Below are positions 42,185 through 51,367 of a stretch of 64,000 nucleotides of DNA, piece by piece (the first letter of the stretch is position 1; every line of letters begins with the position of its first letter). The notes below the pieces were generated by a model. That model made no database searches, was not told where the DNA came from, and worked only from the letters and a program-made list of their open reading frames with translations. Made by a program: the position numbers and the translations under genes. This stretch comes from JAAZBV01 sp964499695 (GTDB taxonomy: Bacteria > Desulfobacterota > DSM-4660 > Desulfatiglandales > HGW-15): the NCBI GenBank assembly GCA_964499695.1, contig CAZCMD010000004.1, forward strand, positions 1-64,000, in the 5' to 3' direction.

Positions 42185-45100
42185 ATGCTTTGCTTTATCA
42201 GGAAATATTTCTCCATTATTTTAATATTATCTTTTTCTATTATCCCGGCATCAGACCTCTATTCTTTGCCTTCGGAAAAGCTTAAATTCACCCATATTGC
42301 TACGGATGAAGGGCTTTCACTCACTACAGTCACATCGATCCTTCAGGATAAAAAGGGATTTATGTGGTTTGGAACATATGATGGGCTAAATAAATATGAC
42401 GGTTATGATTTTACTGTTTACCGGCATGACCCAAATGACCCCTCATCGTTGATATCAAACCAGGTAAAATCCATATATGAAGATGATAAAGGAAATTTAT
42501 GGATCACCACCTTTTCAGGGATTTCACGTTATGACCGGGATGCAGACAGGTTTATAAATTATAACACCCAGAACGGGTATAATCTTGAAAAGCTTGATAC
42601 ATGGAGCATCTTTAAGGACAAAAGAGGTAATTTCTGGCTCAGTACAAATGATAATGGCCTCATAAAATATGAAGAACCATTAAACAGGACTACAATATAC
42701 AGCGCTGATCCGAATAAGAAAGGCGCCCTGAAGAGCAATATCATAAGGCAGGTATATGAAGACAGCAGGGGGCATTTATGGATTGCATCTGAAAATGGCG
42801 GGCTTTACCTGCATGACTACAAGACCGGCACATTTTTACATTACGGCCATTCTAAAGATAATCCCAATAGTATTATTGGGAATTCCATTTATGCGATAAC
42901 AGAAGACTCAAAAGGATATTTATGGTTTGCCTGTTATGGCAGCGGTCTCTCCTATATACATGTTGATGAAATAGAAAAGGGCGTCTTCACCAGTTTCATG
43001 CATGAACCGGAAAGCATCAATACCCTGTCAAATAACAATATCCTCACCCTCTGTGAAGGTAACAACGGGGGTATCTGGATTGGCACTGAAAATGGTGGTC
43101 TTGATTTCCTTCATAATGATAAAAAGAGATTTGACAATTACAGCAACAACCAGAATAGCCCATTCAACATAAACAGCAATTCCATATATTCAATTTTCAG
43201 GGACCGTACCGGGGACATCTGGATAGGTACATACTCAGGCGGCATCAATATACTTCAATACAGTAAACAGGGTTTTATCCACTATAAGAATATGCCAAAT
43301 GGTCTCAGTAATAATTCCGTATGGGAATTCAGTGAAGATCAGGACGGTTTCATCTGGATAGCAACAGATGGCGGAGGATTGAATAAATTCAATCCCAAAA
43401 CAGAGGAATTTGAACATTTCTACTCAGGAAATTCTAACCTTAAATCGGATTCTGTCCTGACAGTATTTGTGGATTCCGAAAACAATGTCTGGACAGGCAC
43501 ATGGAACGGCGGCATAAATCTGTTTAACCGGAAAACAAAATTATTTGAAAGCCTTACCACTGAAAACAGCGGGCTATCAAACAACAATGTCTTTGATATT
43601 ATTGAAGACAGACAGGGATACATGTGGTTCGCCAGCCAGGGCGGAATAAGCAGGCTGAATAAAAAGGATAGATCCTTAAAAAATTATAATACTGAAAATA
43701 GTAAACTTTTAGATAACTTCGTTGAAGTCTTACAGTTGTCCAGAGATGGTAATCTGCTCTTAGGCACAACAAAAGGGTTTGTTATCTTTAATCCTGAGAC
43801 AGAGGTGTTTAAGAGTTATGAAAGGGATGAGAAAAATATTAAAAGCCTTTCCCATAATTACATAACCGATATTTTTGAAGACAATGAAAACACAACATGG
43901 ATAGCAACAAGATACGGCCTTAATAAATTTGATAAAAAAACGGGCACATTTGAGATATTTACAAAAGAAAATGGCCTGCAGAATGACCTGGTTTACGGTA
44001 TTCTCAAGGATACGGAGGGTTTTTTATGGATCAGCACCAATGGAGGGCTTTCAAGGCTGAATCCTGAAACAGGGGAATTTAAAAATTATACGAAGGTAGA
44101 CGGCATACAGAGTAATATTTTTATAAAAAAGTCCCGTCTCCGTTCAAAAGCAGGAAAACTTTATTTCGGCGGTGTGAACGGGTTCAATGAATTTGATCAA
44201 CTGAATATCATAGACAATAAATATATACCTCCGATTGTAATTACCGATTTTCAGATCTTCAATGAGAAGATAAGCCCTGATACAAAAGATTCCCCCTTGA
44301 AACAACATATCAGTCAGACCGACATGATAGTCTTATCCTACAAACACTCTGTTATTTCATTCGGCTTTTCCGCATTAAATTATGTTTCCCCTGATAAAAA
44401 TCAGTATGCCTACATGATGGAAGGTTTTGACAGGGACTGGAATAATATAGGAACCAGGCGTTCTGCAACATATACTAACCTTAACCCCGGGGAATATATT
44501 TTCCGGGTTAAAGGGTCCAATAACAACAACCGGTGGAATGAGGAGGGTGTAAGCCTCAAAATAGTAATAGCACCGCCGGTGTGGAAGACCCTCTGGTTCA
44601 GGATATCAGCCTCTTTGTTGCTGCTCTTTATTATCCTGGGATTATACTACCTGAGAACAAGTACCATACGTGAACACAACAGGTTTCTTGAGGCTGCAAT
44701 CCAGAAGCGGACAAGGGAGCTGGCTGATGAAAGAAACCTCTTAAGGACACTTATCGACATAATCCCTGACCAGATATATATAAAAGACAGGCTCTCCAGG
44801 TTTATCCTGAATAACAAGGCTCATCTCAATGCCCTTGGAGCCAAAAAACAGGAAGATGTCCTTGGTAAAACGGATCTAAATATATTTCCGATAAAACATT
44901 CAAAGGTATATTATGAAGATGAACAGAGGATAATGAAGAGCGGTATACCTCAAAAAGACAAGGAAGAGATATTAATCAATCAGTCAGATGGCAAGGAATA
45001 CTGGGTAGCAGCAACCAAGGTGCGTTTTGAGGACAGTGACGGAGAGGTAAAAGGTATTGTTGGCATAAGCCATGATATAACTGAACGTAAAAAGTTTGAA

Positions 45101-46696
45101 GAAGAGCTAAAGGCCGCAAAGCTCGCGGCAGAAGAGACAAGCAAGGCCAAAAGCGAGTTTCTTGCCAATATGAGCCATGAGATACGCACGCCCATGAATG
45201 GCATTATTGGCATGACAGAGCTTGCACTCGGAACCGACCTTAACAGCCAGCAATATGATTATATGAATATAGTAAAACAGTCAGCGGTTTCACTCCTGGA
45301 CCTTTTAAATGATATCCTTGATTTTTCCAAGATAGAGGCAGGAAAGCTTGAGCTTGAAAATATTAATTTTGATCTGAGAAAGATACTTGAGACAGTAACA
45401 TCCACAATGTCATTACAGGCATCTTCAAAGCAGATTGAGCTTATCTGTAATATTGGTAACAGCCTCTCCACAGCACTTAAAGGGGACCCCAACAGACTGA
45501 GGCAGATCATTGTTAATTTAGTGGGCAATGCCATAAAATTTACTAAAAAAGGAGAGGTAGTCATAGGTGCAACTGCGGATAAAACTGCACGCGACAATGA
45601 CAATATATGCGTTCATTTTTCTGTAAAGGATACAGGGATAGGAATACCACAGGAAAAGCTGGATAAAATTTTTGATAGCTTTTCACAGGTTGATGCCTCC
45701 ACCACCAGAAAGTACGGCGGGACCGGTCTTGGGCTTACAATATCAAAAAAACTTATAGAGATGATGAGGGGCAGGATATGGGTAGAAAGCAGCCCTGGAA
45801 AGGGAAGCATATTCCATTTTACAGCAGAATTTGAAAAGGGAGTACCGGTTATAAATGATATCTCAAAAAATCTATCAGACGAACTGGGTGTTAAAGATAT
45901 CCTGATTGTTGATGACAACACCACCAACTGTCTTATCCTTAAAAACACACTTGAACCGTTTGGGTTTACATGCACGGTCGCAAGCAGCGGAAAGGATGGA
46001 CTTGAAAAACTTGACCGTTTACTGAGTGAAAATAATTTATATTCTCTTATATTACTTGATTACCATATGCCGGAGATGGATGGATTTGAATTTGTAGAAA
46101 GGGTTCGCTCTGACAGCCGTTTTAACAGCATAAAGATTATCATGATGAGTTCCATTACCGATAAGGATAACCACAATAGGAGAAACCTGAGCGGTATAAA
46201 CAGTTATCTCAAGAAACCTGTTCTTCAGGGAGATTTATTACAGACAATACATTTTACCTTTAAAGAAATACCTCTTATTGAAAAGAGCATGCAAAAGGAA
46301 TCTAAAACAACTCAAAATCACAAACTCAGGATACTGCTTGCAGAGGATAACATAGTGAACCAAAAGGTTGCCACCAGCCTTCTCATCAAGAAATGGGGAC
46401 ATGAGGTTACCATTGCCAATAACGGTCTAGAAGCGGTCAGGGCACTTGAGCAAAATGATTATGATATTGTGCTTATGGATATCCAGATGCCTGATATGGA
46501 TGGCATGGAGGCAACCAGACTTATCCGTGAATCAGATGCGCGGCAGAAGAATAAGGCAATACCCATAATAGCCATGACTGCTCATGCGATGAAGGGGGAT
46601 AAGGAAAAATTCCTTGATGCAGGGATGAATGATTATATCTCCAAGCCTATAAATGTTGACGAGTTCATGTCCATATTAAAAAAATACTCATTATAA
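42185..46696 (+). CDS. Hybrid two-component sensor with periplasmic propeller (HTCS-like, two receivers, no DNA-binding domain)
   Basis: This 1503-residue inner-membrane sensor begins with a signal-anchor. About residues 35-690 are tandem regulator-propeller repeats (DxxGxxWIGTxxGGLxxF type), then a Y_Y_Y domain (about 735-795) and a TM helix near 805-825. Inside the cell follow a PAS domain (about 855-965), HisKA with His998 in MSHEIRTPMNG, HATPase (DTGIGIP, GTGLGLTISKKL), and two receivers with Asp1292 (LLDYHMPEMDG) and Asp1432 (LMDIQMPDMDG). Propeller HTCS proteins sense oligosaccharides; most end in an AraC-type helix-turn-helix, absent here, so a separate response regulator must relay the signal. 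It sits 205 bp after the GH8 gene, consistent with sensing xylan-derived sugars (inference). Confidence 0.93.
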   Translation: MLCFIRKYFSIILILSFSIIPASDLYSLPSEKLKFTHIATDEGLSLTTVTSILQDKKGFMWFGTYDGLNKYDGYDFTVYRHDPNDPSSLISNQVKSIYEDDKGNLWITTFSGISRYDRDADRFINYNTQNGYNLEKLDTWSIFKDKRGNFWLSTNDNGLIKYEEPLNRTTIYSADPNKKGALKSNIIRQVYEDSRGHLWIASENGGLYLHDYKTGTFLHYGHSKDNPNSIIGNSIYAITEDSKGYLWFACYGSGLSYIHVDEIEKGVFTSFMHEPESINTLSNNNILTLCEGNNGGIWIGTENGGLDFLHNDKKRFDNYSNNQNSPFNINSNSIYSIFRDRTGDIWIGTYSGGINILQYSKQGFIHYKNMPNGLSNNSVWEFSEDQDGFIWIATDGGGLNKFNPKTEEFEHFYSGNSNLKSDSVLTVFVDSENNVWTGTWNGGINLFNRKTKLFESLTTENSGLSNNNVFDIIEDRQGYMWFASQGGISRLNKKDRSLKNYNTENSKLLDNFVEVLQLSRDGNLLLGTTKGFVIFNPETEVFKSYERDEKNIKSLSHNYITDIFEDNENTTWIATRYGLNKFDKKTGTFEIFTKENGLQNDLVYGILKDTEGFLWISTNGGLSRLNPETGEFKNYTKVDGIQSNIFIKKSRLRSKAGKLYFGGVNGFNEFDQLNIIDNKYIPPIVITDFQIFNEKISPDTKDSPLKQHISQTDMIVLSYKHSVISFGFSALNYVSPDKNQYAYMMEGFDRDWNNIGTRRSATYTNLNPGEYIFRVKGSNNNNRWNEEGVSLKIVIAPPVWKTLWFRISASLLLLFIILGLYYLRTSTIREHNRFLEAAIQKRTRELADERNLLRTLIDIIPDQIYIKDRLSRFILNNKAHLNALGAKKQEDVLGKTDLNIFPIKHSKVYYEDEQRIMKSGIPQKDKEEILINQSDGKEYWVAATKVRFEDSDGEVKGIVGISHDITERKKFEEELKAAKLAAEETSKAKSEFLANMSHEIRTPMNGIIGMTELALGTDLNSQQYDYMNIVKQSAVSLLDLLNDILDFSKIEAGKLELENINFDLRKILETVTSTMSLQASSKQIELICNIGNSLSTALKGDPNRLRQIIVNLVGNAIKFTKKGEVVIGATADKTARDNDNICVHFSVKDTGIGIPQEKLDKIFDSFSQVDASTTRKYGGTGLGLTISKKLIEMMRGRIWVESSPGKGSIFHFTAEFEKGVPVINDISKNLSDELGVKDILIVDDNTTNCLILKNTLEPFGFTCTVASSGKDGLEKLDRLLSENNLYSLILLDYHMPEMDGFEFVERVRSDSRFNSIKIIMMSSITDKDNHNRRNLSGINSYLKKPVLQGDLLQTIHFTFKEIPLIEKSMQKESKTTQNHKLRILLAEDNIVNQKVATSLLIKKWGHEVTIANNGLEAVRALEQNDYDIVLMDIQMPDMDGMEATRLIRESDARQKNKAIPIIAMTAHAMKGDKEKFLDAGMNDYISKPINVDEFMSILKKYSL

Positions 46697-46697
46697 A

Positions 46698-46729
46698 AAA
46701 ACCCTGTCCGGTATACCGGACAGGGTTTT
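46698..46729. terminator. Bidirectional terminator between hybrid sensor and groEL
   Basis: AAAACCCTGTCCGG-TATA-CCGGACAGGGTTTT is a perfect palindrome flanked by T-runs on both strands. It serves two convergent genes, the hybrid sensor on plus and groEL on minus. Confidence 0.93.
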
Positions 46730-46755
46730 ATATATTATATGTTTAAGCCGGGTTG

Positions 46756-48417
46756 TTACATCATACCGCCCATGCCACCCATACCGCCCATGCCACCCAT
46801 GCCGCCCATACCACCGCCCGGCATACCAGGGGCATCATCCTTTTCAGAGGGTTTTTCAGCTATCATGGCCTCTGTTGTAAGGAGCAGTGATGCTACCGAG
46901 GCTGCATTCTGGAGTGCAAACCTGGTAACCTTTTTGGGGTCAATGATACCTGCCTTGATAAGGTCTTCATATTCGCCTGTTGCAGCATTCAGGCCCATAG
47001 CGCCTTTTTCATTCTTTACCTTCTCAACAACAACTGAACCCTCAAGTCCGGCATTGTTTGCAATCTGACGGATAGGTTCTTCCAGTGCCCTCATTACAAT
47101 ATTTACACCGTTCTGCTGTTCACCGGGAAGCTCAAGTTTGGAGACAGCCTTTACGCATCTTAACAGAGCTACACCGCCGCCAGGGACTATACCCTCTTCT
47201 ACGGCAGCCCTTGTCGCATTAAGCGCATCCTCAACTCTTGCCTTTTTCTCCTTCATCTCGGTCTCTGTGGCTGCGCCAACATTAATAACAGCAACACCGC
47301 CGATAAGCTTTGCAAGTCTTTCCTGGAGCTTTTCCCTGTCATAATCGGATGTGGTCTCTTCGATCTGGGCCCTGAGCATCTTGACCCTGCCTTCAAGGTC
47401 TTTTCTTGATCCGCCGCCATCAACTATTACAGTGTTGTCTTTATCAATGGTTATGGTCTTTGCTGTGCCAAGATCATTGAGTGTTACGTTTTCAAGTTTA
47501 AGGCCAAGGTCTTCTGCTATTACCTTTCCGCCTGTAAGTATAGCTATATCCTCAAGCATAGCCTTTCTTCTGTCACCAAAACCCGGCGCCTTTACTGCTG
47601 CTACCTGTAATGTGCCCCTGAGCTTGTTAACAACCAGTGTTGCAAGGGCTTCTCCCTCAACATCTTCGGCAAGTATAAGAAGGGGCCGGCCCATCTTGGC
47701 TATCTGCTCAAGTATGGGGACAAGATCCTTCATACCGCTGACCTTTTTCTCATTCAGGAGGATATAGGGGTTATTAAGGGCAACTGTCATCTTCTCTGCA
47801 TCGGTTACAAAATAGGGGGAGAGGTATCCGCGGTCAAACTGCATACCTTCAACGATTTCAAGGGTGGTATCCATGCTCTTTGCCTCTTCAACGGTAATAA
47901 CACCCTCTTTTCCTACCTTGTTCATTGCCTCGGCAATGATGTTTCCTATTGTGGAGTCATTATTGGCTGATATGGTGCCAACCTGTGAAATCTCTTCCTG
48001 ATCTTTTGTCTGCTTTGAAATCTTTTTGAGTTCTTCTATTGCTGTTTCAACAGCCTTTTCAATACCCCTCTTGATGGCCATGGGGTTAATGCCTGCTGCA
48101 ACCAGCTTTGAGCCTTCACGATAGATTGCCTGGGCCAGCACGGTTGCTGTTGTTGTGCCGTCACCAGCCACATCAGATGTCTTTGATGCAACTTCCTTGA
48201 CCATCTGTGCGCCCATATTTTCAAACTTGTCTTCAAGCTCTATCTCTTTGGCTACTGTTACACCGTCTTTGGTTATATTTGGCGAACCATAAGACTTATC
48301 CAGAACTACATTGCGCCCTTTGGGGCCCAATGTAACCTTAACCGCATTAGCAAGGGTGTCAACGCCTCTTAAAATTGATTCACGGGCCTTTCCACCGTAC
48401 TTAATCTCTTTTGCCAT
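46756..48417 (-). CDS. groEL: Chaperonin GroEL
   Basis: A 553-residue Hsp60 with N-terminal VTLGPKGRNVVLDKS, GDGTTTATVLAQAI (ATP/Mg site), apical-domain blocks (VEGMQFDRGYLSPYF, APGFGDRRKAMLEDIAILTG), GGVAVINVGAATETEMKEKK and VEEGIVPGGGVALL. The C-terminus carries the typical GGM repeat tail. It folds proteins in the cytosol with GroES. It is the second gene of the groES-groEL operon. Confidence 0.98.
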   Translation of the reverse strand: MAKEIKYGGKARESILRGVDTLANAVKVTLGPKGRNVVLDKSYGSPNITKDGVTVAKEIELEDKFENMGAQMVKEVASKTSDVAGDGTTTATVLAQAIYREGSKLVAAGINPMAIKRGIEKAVETAIEELKKISKQTKDQEEISQVGTISANNDSTIGNIIAEAMNKVGKEGVITVEEAKSMDTTLEIVEGMQFDRGYLSPYFVTDAEKMTVALNNPYILLNEKKVSGMKDLVPILEQIAKMGRPLLILAEDVEGEALATLVVNKLRGTLQVAAVKAPGFGDRRKAMLEDIAILTGGKVIAEDLGLKLENVTLNDLGTAKTITIDKDNTVIVDGGGSRKDLEGRVKMLRAQIEETTSDYDREKLQERLAKLIGGVAVINVGAATETEMKEKKARVEDALNATRAAVEEGIVPGGGVALLRCVKAVSKLELPGEQQNGVNIVMRALEEPIRQIANNAGLEGSVVVEKVKNEKGAMGLNAATGEYEDLIKAGIIDPKKVTRFALQNAASVASLLLTTEAMIAEKPSEKDDAPGMPGGGMGGMGGMGGMGGMGGMM

Positions 48418-48446
48418 AACTTAATCTCCTTATTTTATTTTTATGT

Positions 48447-48734
48447 CTATTCCACAATGGCAATGATGTCATCTTCGCGCATTATAAGGTGCTCTTCACC
48501 TTCAATCTTGATCTCTGTACCGGCATATTTCCCAAAAAGAATCTTGTCACCCTTTTTGACTTCAAGCGCCTTTACTGTGCCATTCTCAAGGATCTTGCCA
48601 TTACCAACAGCAATAACCTTTCCTTCAGATGGTTTTTCCTTAGCGGTATCAGGTATTATGATGCCACCCTTTGTTGTTTCTTCCTCTTTGATCCTCTTTA
48701 CTATTACTCGATCGTGTAATGGTCTGATTTTCAT
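48447..48734 (-). CDS. groES: Co-chaperonin GroES
   Basis: A 95-residue GroES with IRPLHDRVIVKRIKEEETTKG, the mobile loop region GGIIIPDTAKEKPSEGKVIA, and KKGDKILFGKYAGTEIKIEG. It caps GroEL. The ribosome site is AAGGAGG. groEL follows after 29 bp. Confidence 0.98.
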   Translation of the reverse strand: MKIRPLHDRVIVKRIKEEETTKGGIIIPDTAKEKPSEGKVIAVGNGKILENGTVKALEVKKGDKILFGKYAGTEIKIEGEEHLIMREDDIIAIVE

Positions 48735-49039
48735 TTAAAAATATCCTCCTTAAAGATTTTTAATAGATAAAAAAAAATAAAGGAAACCTTACCTCCTTTT
48801 AGTTTTTTATTCAAAACACGGAAACCTTTTTAGTTTTTATGTCTCCGCTTTATGTATGTTGAAAATGTTCTAGAATTTCATCTGTTTACGATGAGATTAA
48901 AAACTGCACAAACATAATTCCAAATAAAAATTTGTCAAGTAATCTTATTAAAAAAATTACCTGTTGAAATGGATAGATAATTTTAATAGTATCCAGAACC
49001 TGTTTAATAACTCTTTTATATCATAAAGCGATAACCAGA
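48735..49039. other. 305-bp intergenic region between divergent groES and cysK-cysRS-like genes
   Basis: No gene is seen. On the minus strand TTGACA (48938-48933) is followed after 16 nt by TATGTT, a plausible sigma-70 promoter for groESL. No CIRCE element (TTAGCACTC-N9-GAGTGCTAA) was found. Two short direct repeats (GGAAACCTTA/GGAAACCTTT with TTTTAGTTTTT) lie at about 48781-48837, between promoter and groES; their meaning is unknown. Confidence 0.6.
48917..48938 (-). promoter_or_regulatory. Probable sigma-70 promoter of groESL
   Basis: TTGACA at 48938-48933 on the minus strand is followed by 16 nt and then TATGTT. It leaves a long 5' leader of about 175 nt before groES. Heat-shock control is not evident from the sequence. 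Confidence 0.5.
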
Positions 49040-51367
49040 ATGAATAAAAAATATAAAATACCGGCCAGTATTCTTGATCTTATAGGTAACACGCCTCTTA
49101 TACCTGTTAACAGGCTCAACCCTAATAAAAATGTTAAGATCCTGGCAAAACTGGAATCCTTTAACCCTGGCGGATCAATAAAAGACCGTCCTGCCCTTCA
49201 GATGATCGAAGATGCAGAAAAAAGCGGGGAACTGACAAAGAACAAGATAATCCTGGAGGCCACAAGCGGTAATACGGGTATTGGTCTTGCCCTGGTCGCG
49301 GCGGTAAAGGGTTACCGTATAATGCTGGTTATGTCAGAGGCGGTAAGCGAGGAGAGGAAAAAGATCCTGCGTGCCATGGGAGCGGAACTCAAGTTTACAC
49401 CCCCGCACCTTTCAACAGATGGGGCAATTGAATATGTCTATGACCTGATAAGAAAAGAGCCTGAAAATTACTGGCTTGCTGACCAGTATAACAATGAATC
49501 AAACTGGAAGGCCCATTATAATACCACTGCTCCTGAGATATGGGAACAGACAAACCATGAGGTTGATACGGTGGTAGCCGCCCTTGGCACCAGCGGCACA
49601 CTGATGGGCCTTTCCAAGAGATTAAAGGAATTTGACCCGAAGATTCAGATAATAGGTATGGAACCTTACCTGGGGCACAAAATTCAGGGCTTAAAAAATA
49701 TGAAGGAGTCCTATACCCCCGGGATCTATAATAAAACAAAAGTGGATCGCATCATAAGGATAGACGATGAAGAGGCATACCAGACAGCCAGACTTTTGGC
49801 CAGAAAAGAGGGTATTTTCTGCGGCATGAGTTCAGGTGCAGCAATGGCTGCTGCCATTACAGCAGCAAAGGAAATGGAGAGCGGGACCATCGTTGTAATT
49901 ATCCCGGACGGAGGGGAAAGATATCTGAGCACAGCACTGTTTGAAGACAAAAAAAAAACAGGTCAGATCCTTTATAATACCTTAACCAGGAAAAAGGAGG
50001 AATTTACCCCCCTTGAAAAAAACAAGGTAAGTATCTATACATGCGGCCCAACCCTTGCCCAGCCTATCAATATAGGAGAATGCAGGCGTTTTGTTTTTTC
50101 CGACCTTTTAAGACGTTACCTGGAATCCAAAGGATATGAAGTAAGCCATATAATGAATGTAACAGACATTGATGACAGAACTATCAAGGGGGCAGAAAAG
50201 GCAGGGACACCTCTCAAGGAATTCACAGAAAAATTCTATGATGAGTTCATGGAAGACCTCGAAATATTGAGGGTAAAAAAAGCAAAGGCATATCCAAAGG
50301 CATCTGAACATATAAATGATATGATAAATATCGCCGGCATTCTCCTTGAAAAGGGTTATGCATATGAAAAATTCAGATCTCTTTATTTCAATATAGCCAG
50401 ATTCAGGGAGTATGGCAAACTCAGCCGTATTGATCTTAACAAGATAAAGCTGGGTAAAACGGTTGATCTTGAACAGTATGAAAAGGATAATCCAAGGGAT
50501 TTTACACTCTTAAAACGATCAACACTGAACGAGCTTAAAAAGGGGATATTTTACCAGACAAAGTGGGGGAATATCAGACCGAGCTGGCACCTTGAATGCC
50601 CAGCCATGACCATGAAATACCTTGGTGAAAACTATGATATCCATACCAGTGGGATAGATCTGATATTTCCGCACCATGAAAACTCCATTGCCATAGGCAA
50701 GGCTGTAACAGGGAAATCCCCGGCCAGATACTGGCTCCATAATGAACTTGTGACAATAGATGGCAAAAAACCGTCACAGGTGATTGATCCAATCTATTCT
50801 ATAAAGAGCATCCTGGAAAAAGGGTACAGCGGTAGAGAATTGCGCTACTGGCTCCTGTGCAGCCACTACAGAAAACCTGTGAATTTTTCATGGAAAAAAC
50901 TGGATACCGCTAAAAAGACACTTCACAAGATGGATCGGTTTATTTTACGGCTTCAGAACAGCCGGGAGGCTGCATCAAGCCCTGAGATAGATCAGATAAT
51001 ATATGATGTGAGGAACAGCTTTAATGATTCTATGGATGATGACCTTAATATCGCCCCCGCCCTTGCTGCAATATTCATATTTCTGAACAGGGTGAATATT
51101 ATCATTGATAAGAGCGGTCTCTCACAGGAGGACAGACTTAAGATCATTGCATGTCTTAAGAAAATCAATGAGATACTCGCTGTATTTGACCTTGAAGAAA
51201 GGATATCAGACCCGGAAGTAACAGAGATGCTCAGCAATAGAGAAGAGGCACGAAGGAGAAAGGACTGGGAGACGTCTGACCGTATCCGCAACGAACTCCT
51301 TGAAAAAAAGGGGGTCGAGATAACAGATACGGCCAATGGCGCTATCCTGAGAAAAATTACTCAGTAA
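49040..51367 (+). CDS. Fusion of cysteine synthase (CysK) and cysteinyl-tRNA synthetase-like domain
   Basis: A 775-residue protein. Residues 1-310 are a complete O-acetylserine sulfhydrylase: PLP Lys48 in NPGGSIKDRPA, EATSGNTGIGLALVAA, and GTSGTLMG in the phosphate-loop region. From about 325 a class I aminoacyl-tRNA synthetase domain of CysRS type begins with YTCGPT (Cys335), SHIMNVTDIDDR, WHLECPAM and the HHEN zinc region. Zinc ligands appear kept. The HIGH signature reads N-I-G-E (344-347), and the KMSKS loop reads K-P-S-Q-V (577-581), so the histidine and second lysine of the signatures are gone. It may be a modified or non-canonical synthetase, or one coupled to cysteine supply. It is convergent with the next gene, overlapping by 11 bp. 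Confidence 0.88.
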   Translation: MNKKYKIPASILDLIGNTPLIPVNRLNPNKNVKILAKLESFNPGGSIKDRPALQMIEDAEKSGELTKNKIILEATSGNTGIGLALVAAVKGYRIMLVMSEAVSEERKKILRAMGAELKFTPPHLSTDGAIEYVYDLIRKEPENYWLADQYNNESNWKAHYNTTAPEIWEQTNHEVDTVVAALGTSGTLMGLSKRLKEFDPKIQIIGMEPYLGHKIQGLKNMKESYTPGIYNKTKVDRIIRIDDEEAYQTARLLARKEGIFCGMSSGAAMAAAITAAKEMESGTIVVIIPDGGERYLSTALFEDKKKTGQILYNTLTRKKEEFTPLEKNKVSIYTCGPTLAQPINIGECRRFVFSDLLRRYLESKGYEVSHIMNVTDIDDRTIKGAEKAGTPLKEFTEKFYDEFMEDLEILRVKKAKAYPKASEHINDMINIAGILLEKGYAYEKFRSLYFNIARFREYGKLSRIDLNKIKLGKTVDLEQYEKDNPRDFTLLKRSTLNELKKGIFYQTKWGNIRPSWHLECPAMTMKYLGENYDIHTSGIDLIFPHHENSIAIGKAVTGKSPARYWLHNELVTIDGKKPSQVIDPIYSIKSILEKGYSGRELRYWLLCSHYRKPVNFSWKKLDTAKKTLHKMDRFILRLQNSREAASSPEIDQIIYDVRNSFNDSMDDDLNIAPALAAIFIFLNRVNIIIDKSGLSQEDRLKIIACLKKINEILAVFDLEERISDPEVTEMLSNREEARRRKDWETSDRIRNELLEKKGVEITDTANGAILRKITQ

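Noticed and set aside
48735..49039. CIRCE heat-shock operator upstream of groES
   Set aside because: No TTAGCACTC-type inverted repeat was found.
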